Shown piece by piece: positions 25,806 to 33,504 of a stretch of 64,000 nt of DNA (positions within the stretch are counted from its first letter, which is position 1; each line of letters starts with the position of its first letter). Made by a program: the position numbers and the translations under genes. The stretch covers positions 1 to 64,000 of the forward strand of contig JADZFR010000015.1 of assembly GCA_020849795.1 (NCBI GenBank). Reading direction: 5' to 3'. Under the pieces are notes generated by a model. The model did not search any database, had not been told where the DNA came from, and saw only the letters and a list, made by a program, of their open reading frames with translations. This DNA comes from Planctomycetota bacterium (GTDB taxonomy: Bacteria; Planctomycetota; UBA8742; UBA2392).

Positions 25806-26025
25806 CTTGCTTCCTGACCTGGTTGGACGCGATTCCCGCGGGGGGGTGGGAAATCGCAGTCAGCCCTTGCACGCAATACACGGACCACAGGCTGTCCCGG
25901 TCCGGCTTTGCCTTGCGCAGGATGAAGGCGGCACTTTCGTACCATTTCTGTTGCCTGTCAATCGGCAGGATGCCCGCCCTGCCCCGTCATTCCCACGCGG
26001 GCTGTCCGGGCTATGATCCCGGGCG
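25806..26025. other. Intergenic gap between divergent oxidoreductase and ribBA
   Basis: This 220-bp gap holds a TTCCC...GGGAA inverted repeat around a G-run near 25832-25851 and a TATGAT hexamer before ribBA. I looked for an FMN riboswitch and saw none of its conserved segments. Confidence 0.4.
26012..26017 (+). promoter_or_regulatory. -10-like hexamer TATGAT before ribBA
   Basis: TATGAT ends eight bases before the ATG at 26026, with no Shine-Dalgarno sequence between them. This fits leaderless transcription of ribBA. Confidence 0.45.
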
Positions 26026-27303
26026 ATGCTTACGCCCATTACAGACGTGCTGGACGACCTGCGCACCGGCAAACCGATCATCCTCGTGGACGACGAACAC
26101 CGTGAAAACGAGGGCGACATCGTGATCGCCGCCGAGAAGATCACGCCCCAGGGCGTGAACTTCATGGCCAAAGAGGCGCGCGGCCTGATCTGCCTGAGCC
26201 TGACCAACGAAATGGCGGACCGCCTTGACCTGCCGCCGATGACCCGCAACAACGAAGCGCCTTTGGGCACGGCCTTTACCGTAAGCATTGAAGCCCGCGA
26301 GGGCGTCACCACCGGCATCAGCGCCGCAGACCGCGCGCACACCATACTTACAGCGATTGCAGACCACGCCACGGCGCGCGACCTGGTGCGCCCCGGCCAC
26401 GTGTTTCCGCTGCGCGCGCGCGACGGCGGCGTGCTGGTGCGCAACGGCCAGACCGAGGGCAGTGTGGACTTGTGCAGGCTTGCGGGCCTGAAGTCCGCCG
26501 CCGTGATCTGCGAGATCATGAACGACGACGGCACCATGTCGCGCCTGCCCGACCTGCAGAAGTTTGCGGAAAAACATGCGCTGAAAATCTGCAGCGTCGC
26601 CGACCTTGTGCGCCACCGGCTGCAGCACGAGCGCATCGTTAAGCGCGTCAGCGCCGCGCGCATGCCGACCGCCGCCGGCTACTTCGACATGTACCTGTAC
26701 CACTCGCAAGCCGATGGCAAAGAGCACGTCGCGCTGTGCAAGAACGTCCTGCCCGAAGACCTGCGGCCAGCCGACACGACCTACGCAAACGAAGCCGTGC
26801 TGGTGCGCGTGCACAGCGAATGCTTGACCGGTGACGTGTTCGGCAGCCAACGCTGCGACTGCGGCATGCAGCTGCATGCAGCCATGACGCAGATCCAGGC
26901 CGCCGAGCGCGGCGTCATCGTGTACCTGCGCCAGGAAGGCCGCGGCATCGGCCTGGCCGAGAAGGTCAAGGCCTATGCCCTGCAAGACGAGGGGTACGAT
27001 ACCGTGGAAGCGAACGAGCGGCTGGGGCATAAAGCCGACAAGCGCGAGTACGGCACCGGTTGCCAGATCTTGATGGACCTCGGTGTGCGCAAGTTGAGGT
27101 TGCTCACAAACAACCCCAGCAAGCGCAGCGCAATCAGCGCGTATGGGCTTGAGATTGTCGACCGCGTGCCCATCGAGATGCCCACGAATGCCGAGAACAA
27201 CTTCTATATGGCCACCAAGCGCGACAAGCTCGGGCACATCCTGCAACTGCCCAAAGACTCAGGCCGCCACAAGAAAACCCGCAAAGACCGCGGGATCGAG
27301 TAG
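26026..27303 (+). CDS. ribBA: Bifunctional DHBP synthase / GTP cyclohydrolase II (riboflavin biosynthesis)
   Basis: This 425-residue enzyme carries two activities of riboflavin synthesis. Residues 1-205 are the RibB part, making 3,4-dihydroxy-2-butanone 4-phosphate from ribulose 5-phosphate (DDEHRENEGDIVIAAE, then GVTTGISAADRAHTI). Residues about 215-415 are GTP cyclohydrolase II, with zinc ligands in CLTGDVFGSQRCDCG and the catalytic RQEGRGIGL and LTNNPSK motifs. Both parts look complete. The Lys/Arg-rich tail is short. It is not in a riboflavin operon; the next gene is an amidohydrolase. Confidence 0.96.
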   Translation: MLTPITDVLDDLRTGKPIILVDDEHRENEGDIVIAAEKITPQGVNFMAKEARGLICLSLTNEMADRLDLPPMTRNNEAPLGTAFTVSIEAREGVTTGISAADRAHTILTAIADHATARDLVRPGHVFPLRARDGGVLVRNGQTEGSVDLCRLAGLKSAAVICEIMNDDGTMSRLPDLQKFAEKHALKICSVADLVRHRLQHERIVKRVSAARMPTAAGYFDMYLYHSQADGKEHVALCKNVLPEDLRPADTTYANEAVLVRVHSECLTGDVFGSQRCDCGMQLHAAMTQIQAAERGVIVYLRQEGRGIGLAEKVKAYALQDEGYDTVEANERLGHKADKREYGTGCQILMDLGVRKLRLLTNNPSKRSAISAYGLEIVDRVPIEMPTNAENNFYMATKRDKLGHILQLPKDSGRHKKTRKDRGIE

Positions 27304-27313
27304 GCACGGCCCA

Positions 27314-27345
27314 TTGGCGCTTTGGCGCTTTGGCGGTAAACCGCC
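27314..27345. repeat. Short tandem 8-mers and hairpin before amidohydrolase
   Basis: TTGGCGCT (27314-27321), TTGGCGCT (27322-27329) and TTGGCGGT (27330-27337) run head to tail. The last leads into a GGCGG/CCGCC hairpin (27332-27345) that ends three bases before the ATG and could hinder ribosome access. Confidence 0.5.
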
Positions 27346-27348
27346 GTC

Positions 27349-28650
27349 ATGGACTACGCCGTTCGCGTTTCGCACTACCTTGACCCCGTCACGTTTGAGC
27401 TTCAGCGCGACGTGATCTTGCTGATTTCGGGCGTTAACGTTGCCGAGGTGATTGTCGGCGGCGAAGTCAGCGGCGGCTTGGACGGTCTGGCCGCGCACAC
27501 TCTTGACCTCGGCGACGCTGTGTGCCTGCCCGGCTTCGTCAACGCACACGCACACCTTGACCTTTCGCACCTTCATCGCCAGGTCCCGCGCGGCTTGGCG
27601 TTTACCGACTGGGCCCGCGCGATCATCGCCGGGCGGCAGGTGCCGGCCCCGATCATCCACGCCGGCATCGACGACGCCTGCCGCATGGCGGCTGCAACGG
27701 GCACCACGGCGATCATTGACATCAGCGTTGGGGGCATGTCCGCCGGGGCTCTCGCACGCCACGGCCTGCGCGGTGTAGTCGCGCTCGAAGTGCTGCAATG
27801 GGACCCTGCGCAGGCCGAGGCGCAAATGCGCGCCGCCGATGAGGTCGTGCGCCGCAGGTTCCAGCTTGAAAGTGACCGGCTGGGCGCAGACGCAGGCGGC
27901 GCAACCGCGCCCGCGACGCTTGCGGGTGTTGACTTCGGCTACTCGCCGCACGCGCCCTACACCACCAGCCGCGAGCTGTACCAGCTTGCGTACGGGCGCG
28001 CCTACGGCGAAGGCCGCGTGATGACGACGCACGTTTCAGAAACGCCCGCCGAGCTTGATTTCGTGCGCAGCGCCACCGGCCAGATTGCAGACCTGATGCG
28101 CCAGTTTGGCGCGTGGCCGGGCTTTGCCGGGCACGGCACGACGCCGATCGAGCTGTTGCTGGGCGACTGGCTGTCGCCGTGGCTGGGCGAGTCCGGGCCG
28201 CGGCTGGTGCTGGTGCACTGCAACTATCCCAGCGGCAACGACCGGGACCTGATCGCCGCGATCAGGCCCACCATCTGCTGGTGCCCGCGCAGCCACGCGT
28301 ACTTTGGCCATCAGCCGTGGCCGCTGTATCAGTACCTTGAAACCGGCGCCAACCTGGTGCTTGGCACTGACAGCCTGGCCAGCAATGACGGGCTCGACAT
28401 GTGGGGCGAGATGCAATTTGCCGTGCAGGCCCATCCGGACGTGTCGCGCACCCAGCTGCTGCGCATGGCAACCGTCAACGGGCGCGCAATTCTTGATCTG
28501 GCGGACGGCGCGGCAGACCTGGCAATCTGGGACTTGCCGACCGGTGGCGAAGGCCTGGAACTTGAGAAGTTGCTGAACCTGTTCGTGGGCAATCACCCCC
28601 GGCTGCTGGCAGCGTTCAGCCAAGGCAATTTGATTGCCCGCGCGATTTGA
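27349..28650 (+). CDS. Amidohydrolase-superfamily metal-dependent deaminase/hydrolase
   Basis: This 433-residue TIM-barrel enzyme is of the TRZ/ATZ/chlorohydrolase type. Metal ligands are His67 and His69 (FVNAHAHLDLS), the His of THVSET, the His of VLVHCNY and the Asp of LGTDSLASND. SPHAPYTTS supplies the usual substrate-side His. Flanking N- and C-terminal segments form the small composite domain. The likely reaction is deamination of a purine-like or aminofutalosine-like compound, but the substrate cannot be read from sequence. No menaquinone or purine genes are adjacent. The start lies right after a short hairpin and has no Shine-Dalgarno sequence. Confidence 0.85.
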   Translation: MDYAVRVSHYLDPVTFELQRDVILLISGVNVAEVIVGGEVSGGLDGLAAHTLDLGDAVCLPGFVNAHAHLDLSHLHRQVPRGLAFTDWARAIIAGRQVPAPIIHAGIDDACRMAAATGTTAIIDISVGGMSAGALARHGLRGVVALEVLQWDPAQAEAQMRAADEVVRRRFQLESDRLGADAGGATAPATLAGVDFGYSPHAPYTTSRELYQLAYGRAYGEGRVMTTHVSETPAELDFVRSATGQIADLMRQFGAWPGFAGHGTTPIELLLGDWLSPWLGESGPRLVLVHCNYPSGNDRDLIAAIRPTICWCPRSHAYFGHQPWPLYQYLETGANLVLGTDSLASNDGLDMWGEMQFAVQAHPDVSRTQLLRMATVNGRAILDLADGAADLAIWDLPTGGEGLELEKLLNLFVGNHPRLLAAFSQGNLIARAI

Positions 28651-28739
28651 GGCATGTGCGGGGCAAACCGTCGCTTGCGCTGGGGGTGCATGGTGCCATA
28701 AACCGTTGCAACACGCATGCGTTGGACACTGGGGCGACA

Positions 28740-30056
28740 ATGCTGGACATCAAATACATCCGCGAGAATCCTGACGCAGTCAAACGCAAGCTCGCCACTC
28801 GCGGCGTCGATGCCGCATTGATTGACGAAGTCCTCAAAATCGACGAACAATGGCGCGCCATCAAGTTTGAAGCAGAACAGCAGCAGGGTGGTTTGAACAA
28901 AGCCAGCAAAGCGTTTGGCGCCTGGATGGGAGCGCTGAAGAAGAACGCTGACGCGCCACCGCCGGCAGACTTGACCAGCTTTCTCGGTGAAGCACCCAAG
29001 AACGCCGACGATGCCAAAGCTCACCTCGCCAAGCTGGGTGAGAAACAGGATCACTACGAAAAGGCAGCCGCCGGGTTCGAACAACAGATCGAGGTGCAGC
29101 TGCTGTTTCTGCCCAATCTTCCGAGCGACCACGTACCCGTTGGCAAAAGCGAGCACGACAACGTAGTGCGCAAGACGCAGGGGCAGGCCCCGAAGTTCGA
29201 CTTCGCACCCAAGGCCCACTGGGACCTGGCCGACCTTGGCAGCGAGATCGGCGGGCGCATCAGCGGCAGCGGCTTTCCGTTTTTTCGCGGCAAACTGGCG
29301 CGGCTTGAGCGCTCACTAATCAACTTCTTTCTCGACTTGCACACGCGCGAACACGGTTACACCGAGTGCTGGACGCCGTTCATGGCGCGCGAAGAGACGT
29401 TGCGCAACAGCGGCCAGTTGCCCAAGTTTTTCGACGAGATGTACCGCACCGACGCGCGCGACGACCTGTTCATGATTCCGACGGCCGAGGTACCCCTGAC
29501 CAGCGTGCACGCCGGTGAGATCCTGCCCGACGAACAGGCTCCGATCCGCTATTGCGCGTTCACGCCCTGCTTCCGCCGCGAAGCCGGCGCCGCCGGCAAA
29601 GACACCCGCGGTATTCTGCGGGTGCACCAGTTCAACAAAGTTGAATTGATGGTTGTCACCACGCCTGAAGAAGGCGAAGCCGAGCACGAACGCCTGACAC
29701 GCTGCGCCGAGACGGTGCTTGAAAAACTCGAGTTGCCCTATCGCCGCCTGGAACTGTGCACGGGCGACATCGGCTTCGGGGCTGCGCGTTGCTACGACCT
29801 TGAAGTGTATGCGGCGGGCGTTGACAAGTGGCTCGAGGTCAGCAGTTGCAGCCACTTCACCGACTTTCAGGCCCGGCGCGCCAAGATCAGGGTGAAGGAT
29901 AAAGACAAGAAGACGCGGCTGGCCCACACGCTGAACGGCAGCGGCTTGGCATGCCCCCGCACCATGATCGCGATTATCGAGAACAACCAGACGCCAGACG
30001 GAAGGGTGCGCATACCCGAAGCGCTGGAGCCCTACTATTGCAGCGAGTGGCTGTAA
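28740..30056 (+). CDS. serS: Seryl-tRNA synthetase
   Basis: This 438-residue class II synthetase charges tRNA-Ser (and tRNA-Sec where present). Residues 1-110 form the tRNA-binding coiled-coil arm (MLDIKYIRENPDAVKRKL). The catalytic core has TAEVPLTS, motif 2 FRREAGAAGKDTRGILRVHQF and motif 3 NGSGLACPRTMIAIIENNQ. Length is close to the usual 425-430. The ATG at 28740 opens the conserved MLDIKYIRENP sequence, so the longer open frame from 28647 is rejected. It is followed by nadB after a short gap with an inverted repeat. Confidence 0.97.
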   Translation: MLDIKYIRENPDAVKRKLATRGVDAALIDEVLKIDEQWRAIKFEAEQQQGGLNKASKAFGAWMGALKKNADAPPPADLTSFLGEAPKNADDAKAHLAKLGEKQDHYEKAAAGFEQQIEVQLLFLPNLPSDHVPVGKSEHDNVVRKTQGQAPKFDFAPKAHWDLADLGSEIGGRISGSGFPFFRGKLARLERSLINFFLDLHTREHGYTECWTPFMAREETLRNSGQLPKFFDEMYRTDARDDLFMIPTAEVPLTSVHAGEILPDEQAPIRYCAFTPCFRREAGAAGKDTRGILRVHQFNKVELMVVTTPEEGEAEHERLTRCAETVLEKLELPYRRLELCTGDIGFGAARCYDLEVYAAGVDKWLEVSSCSHFTDFQARRAKIRVKDKDKKTRLAHTLNGSGLACPRTMIAIIENNQTPDGRVRIPEALEPYYCSEWL

Positions 30057-30077
30057 GGAAGTCCTGGTTGCGGAGCC

Positions 30078-30110
30078 CCGAGTCCCGGGGTCCACAAATG
30101 CGGGACTCGG
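30078..30110. repeat. 10-bp inverted repeat between serS and nadB
   Basis: CCGAGTCCCG (30078-30087) and CGGGACTCGG (30101-30110) are exact complements separated by 13 bases. There is no T-run, so a protein-binding site or RNA hairpin is as likely as a terminator. Confidence 0.5.
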
Positions 30111-30131
30111 AACCCGGAACTCAGAACCGAA

Positions 30132-31733
30132 ATGGACCGCTACCTTACATCCTTCGACACCAAGCGCCTTTCCCAGGAAACTGTGGATGTGCTGGTGATC
30201 GGCACCGGCGTTGCCGGGCTGACGGCTGCGCTTGGGGCGGCGCGCGGCGGTTGCGCGACGCTGATGGTCAACAAGGCGGCGTTGGAAGACAGCAACACCA
30301 CGGCGGCCAAGGGCGGCATCGCGGCAGTGGTCGCAAGCGACGACACGTTTGACGCGCACGTGAAAGATACGCTGGTGGCGGGCGATGGCCTGTGCGACGA
30401 GGGCGTGGTGCGCGCGATCATTGAAGCCGCGCCGCACGCAGTGGCATTCCTCAAGAGCTGCGGCGCGAAGTTCGACAGCAACGAAGTCGGCGAGATTGAC
30501 CTTGGCCGGGAAGGCGGGCATTCGGGCCGGCGCATCCTGCACGCGGGTGGCGATGCCACAGGCGCCGAAGTCACGCGCGCGTTGCTGTCGGCGTGTCGCG
30601 AAACGCCGGGCCTGCGCGCGTACAAAAACACGTTTGTGCTCGATCTGCTGACGCACGAAGGCGTGTGCGCGGGCGCGGTCATGATGCGCCACAACGAGCC
30701 TCACGTGGTGTGGGCAAATACCACCATCCTGGCCAGCGGCGGCGCGGGCCAACTGTACCGTGAATCGAGCAACCCTGCGGTCGCTACAGCCGACGGCCAC
30801 GCCATGGCGTTGCGCGCGGGTGCGGTGATGCGCGACATGGAAATGGTGCAGTTTCACCCGACGCTGCTGTATGTGGCCGGCCTTGAGCGCAAGCTCATCA
30901 CCGAGGCGCTGCGCGGCCACGGCGCGTATCTGCGCAACAGCATGGGCGAGCGCTTCATGGTCGGCAAGCACGAACTGGCCGAGCTTGCGCCGCGCGACGT
31001 GGTCAGCCGGGAGATCGGCCGTGAGCTGCGCCGCACCGGCGACGCGGCGGCGTTTCTGGACGTCACGCACCTGGATCAAGCCGGTTTGCGAGTGAAGTTT
31101 CCGACTTTCATGCAGGCGTGCGACGACGCGGAAATTGACACGTCAAGATCATGGGTGCCGGTGCGCCCCGGGCCGCACTACATGGTCGGCGGCGCGCTGG
31201 CTGACCTGGATGGCCGGACCAGCGTCAGCGGCTTGTTGGCGGTGGGAGAAGTGACCAGCACCGGCCTGCACGGCGCGAACCGGCTGGCGAGCAACAGCTT
31301 GCTGGAGGGGCTGGTGTGCGGCGAGCGCGCGGGATTGCACGCGGTGTCACGCGGTGCAAGCACTGGCGGCCAACCGCGGATCGTGAGCGAGCGGCCGATG
31401 CGCGACACCCGGCGCATCGATGTCTGGGACATGATCAACTCGGTCAAGGGCGCGATGTGGCGCTGGATGGGCGTCGAGCGCGAGGAACGCGGCATGCTGG
31501 AGCTGCTGCGCCAGCTCAGGGGCTGGCAGCGCATGATCCGCGAGCAGGAGCGGCGCTTCCCCAGTGAGTGGCAACTCGAGAACATGCTTGAGGTCGGGGC
31601 GGCGATGGCGACAAGCGCACTGTTGCGCAAAGAGTCGCGCGGCGTGCACTACCGCACCGACTTTCCTGATCACAACCCGGCCCTGGCGCACAAGCACACG
31701 CAGGTCTCGGGCGGAGCAACGACGCTGGTTTAG
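30132..31733 (+). CDS. nadB: L-aspartate oxidase
   Basis: This 533-residue FAD enzyme oxidises L-aspartate to iminoaspartate in NAD biosynthesis. The N-terminal dinucleotide motif is DVLVIGTGVAGLTAALGAA, followed by NTTAAKGGIAAV. The conserved active-site segments are EGGHSGRRILHAGGDATG, MVQFHPT and RPGPHYMVGG, and the FAD-closing region is GLHGANRLASNSLLEGLV. The C-terminal helical domain is present. The succinate dehydrogenase flavoprotein is a paralogue, but EGGHS and the lack of iron-sulfur partner genes favour NadB. nadA and nadC are not nearby. The 3' end overlaps the convergent small membrane gene by four bases. Confidence 0.95.
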   Translation: MDRYLTSFDTKRLSQETVDVLVIGTGVAGLTAALGAARGGCATLMVNKAALEDSNTTAAKGGIAAVVASDDTFDAHVKDTLVAGDGLCDEGVVRAIIEAAPHAVAFLKSCGAKFDSNEVGEIDLGREGGHSGRRILHAGGDATGAEVTRALLSACRETPGLRAYKNTFVLDLLTHEGVCAGAVMMRHNEPHVVWANTTILASGGAGQLYRESSNPAVATADGHAMALRAGAVMRDMEMVQFHPTLLYVAGLERKLITEALRGHGAYLRNSMGERFMVGKHELAELAPRDVVSREIGRELRRTGDAAAFLDVTHLDQAGLRVKFPTFMQACDDAEIDTSRSWVPVRPGPHYMVGGALADLDGRTSVSGLLAVGEVTSTGLHGANRLASNSLLEGLVCGERAGLHAVSRGASTGGQPRIVSERPMRDTRRIDVWDMINSVKGAMWRWMGVEREERGMLELLRQLRGWQRMIREQERRFPSEWQLENMLEVGAAMATSALLRKESRGVHYRTDFPDHNPALAHKHTQVSGGATTLV

Positions 31734-32092
31734 ACCCTTCTCTGCTTGTCAAAGACGCTGCCGGGCTTGCGCTTCTTCCATGCCCGGATGTCGCGCTCGA
31801 TGCGTTGCTTTTCGTCGCCCGCGACGGTCATGCCGCGCCTCATCTGCAACAGCGCGAAAACCAGCACGGCGATCAGGATGCCAAGCGGCGAAGCCACGTA
31901 GTAACGCTGGTCGGGAAACGCGAACAGGCCGACCACAACCACGCCGATGCCCGCAGCCAGCAACACGGCACAGATCAGCACGGCACGGCGGAATTTTCGC
32001 CCGGCAGACTGCACAGCCGCTCCTGCCACTGCCAGCTCACCTTCGAGCTTGCTTTGCAGCTCCTGCCACTTCTCGGCACTGAGGTCACTCAC
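31730..32092 (-). CDS. Small two-span membrane protein
   Basis: This 120-residue protein has two hydrophobic spans (about residues 35-57 and 66-83), an amphipathic N-terminal helix (SAEKWQELQSKLEGELAVA) and a basic C-terminus. I place the start at GTG 32092 because GGAG lies five bases upstream. A longer frame with a TTG at 32122 has no ribosome site. It lies 36 bp after waaA and is probably cotranscribed with it. The role is unknown. Confidence 0.62.
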   Translation of the reverse strand: MSDLSAEKWQELQSKLEGELAVAGAAVQSAGRKFRRAVLICAVLLAAGIGVVVVGLFAFPDQRYYVASPLGILIAVLVFALLQMRRGMTVAGDEKQRIERDIRAWKKRKPGSVFDKQRRV

Positions 32093-32128
32093 CGTGTCTC
32101 CAGCCTGCCCGGTCTGCGACAAATGGAG

Positions 32129-33400
32129 TCACCGGGCCATCAACAATTGCGCGACAAGACTCAGGTGCCGTTGCAGCGCGCCTCGCCCCGCGAGCAGACG
32201 CTGCCGGCCGGCTTGGCCCATGGCGTCACGTGCTTGTCCGTCTGCTAACAAACGCTTGAGTTCGCGTTCCAGTTCAGTCGCATTCTGGACGACCAGCGCG
32301 CCGCTGCACTCTTTCAGTTCGCGGACGGTGGCTTTGAAGTTGTGGGTGTGCGGCCCGAACACCGTGGCTTTGCCCAGGGCCACGGGCTCTGCCATGTTCT
32401 GGCCGCCGTGCGGGATCAACGACCCGCCAACAAAGACGACGTCGGCGATGCCATACATCGCGGCGAGTTCACCCATGGTGTCGAGCAGAATCACGTCACT
32501 CACGGCCGCCGGCTGTTCGGGCGAAAGCTCGCTGCGGTTTCGCCACTGGATGCCCGCCCGTGTCAGCATCTCGCGCACGCTGTCGTAGCGCTCCGGGTGG
32601 CGCGGTACGATCACGATGCGGCAATCCAGCCGCGGGATCATCTCGACCAGCAGTTCGTGCTCGCCGGGGTGTGTACTGCCGCAAACGAGTACAGGCCGGT
32701 CGCCCAGCGCGAAGGCCTTGCGGAAGCAGGCGACCTTGTCAGCGTCGGGTTCAGCTTTGAGTGAGTCGTACTTCAGGTTGCCGACCACCTGTACGCGTCC
32801 GTCCGCCGACCCGTTCCCCGACAGCGCACGCGCGCGCTGTGCATACGACTCATCCTGCATGGCCCAGACGCTGATGGCGTCGTAGGCCGGCTGTAACAGC
32901 CAGTGAAAGCGCTTGTAGTTGCGAAAACTCTTCTCGCTGATGCGGCCGTTGGCAAGCAGCACGGGCACGCCCTTGCGCCGCGCATGCATCAGCCAATTGG
33001 GCCAGAGTTCAAGCTCGACGAGCACAATCAGCGCCGGGTTCAGTACACGAAAAAACTTCGCGACCACCCACGATAAGTCCAGCGGCGAGTAGCAGTGGTA
33101 ATAGTCCGTCAGTTCGCGGGCCGCAATCTCGGCCGCCGTCTTGGTCGTGTAGGTGACGATGACGTCGTGCTCGGGGTGCCGCTCGCGCAGGGCCTTCAAC
33201 AACGGCTTGATCTGCAGAATCTCGCCCACGCTGACCGCGTGTACCCAAATGCTGTGCTTGCCGTCGCGCGGCGGCAACCGGCCAAGCCGCTGCCCGATGC
33301 CCGCGCGGTACTTGCCGGTCGTGACGTACTTGTACACGAACCACGGCCAGATCCAGGCCGCGACCCACAGGTACCCGAAGTTGAACAGCCAGCGCCGCAT
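32129..33400 (-). CDS. waaA: 3-deoxy-D-manno-octulosonic-acid (Kdo) transferase
   Basis: This 423-residue GT-B glycosyltransferase transfers Kdo from CMP-Kdo to lipid A precursors on the inner face of the cytoplasmic membrane. The N-terminal hydrophobic segment (FGYLWVAAWIWPWFVYKY) is a membrane anchor. HAVSVGE holds the invariant catalytic Glu60. Other family motifs are ELELWPNWL, LVCGSTHPGEH, PRHPERY and GGSLIPHGGQNMAEP. Its presence shows an LPS-bearing outer membrane. No other lipid A or Kdo genes are in the window. TAGAAC lies six bases before the ATG. Confidence 0.95.
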   Translation of the reverse strand: MRRWLFNFGYLWVAAWIWPWFVYKYVTTGKYRAGIGQRLGRLPPRDGKHSIWVHAVSVGEILQIKPLLKALRERHPEHDVIVTYTTKTAAEIAARELTDYYHCYSPLDLSWVVAKFFRVLNPALIVLVELELWPNWLMHARRKGVPVLLANGRISEKSFRNYKRFHWLLQPAYDAISVWAMQDESYAQRARALSGNGSADGRVQVVGNLKYDSLKAEPDADKVACFRKAFALGDRPVLVCGSTHPGEHELLVEMIPRLDCRIVIVPRHPERYDSVREMLTRAGIQWRNRSELSPEQPAAVSDVILLDTMGELAAMYGIADVVFVGGSLIPHGGQNMAEPVALGKATVFGPHTHNFKATVRELKECSGALVVQNATELERELKRLLADGQARDAMGQAGRQRLLAGRGALQRHLSLVAQLLMAR

Positions 33401-33406
33401 GCGGGC

Positions 33407-33412
33407 GTTCTA
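33407..33412 (-). promoter_or_regulatory. -10-like hexamer TAGAAC before waaA
   Basis: On the minus strand TAGAAC ends six bases before the ATG at 33400 and no Shine-Dalgarno sequence is seen. The hexamer is a weaker match than others, so this is tentative. Confidence 0.3.
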
Positions 33413-33460
33413 GGTTTTCGCGGGGCGATTGTCAGTGATCTGCCGGGCCGGTGCAGCGCT

Positions 33461-33469
33461 TGCTAGAAT
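33461..33469 (+). promoter_or_regulatory. Extended -10 element TGCTAGAAT before lipoprotein gene
   Basis: TGC-TAGAAT matches an extended -10 promoter and would start transcription near 33476, about 29 bases before the ATG at 33505. No good -35 is visible, as is usual for this promoter type. Confidence 0.4.
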
Positions 33470-33504
33470 GGCAAACCCCGACTTACCCCCGGTGCGGTTT
33501 CGAA

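Noticed and set aside
25806..26025. FMN riboswitch before ribBA
   Set aside because: I searched the gap by eye for the conserved RFN segments and found none.
29316..31079. 587-codon minus-strand frame over serS and nadB
   Set aside because: Antisense to two clear enzymes; composition bias only.
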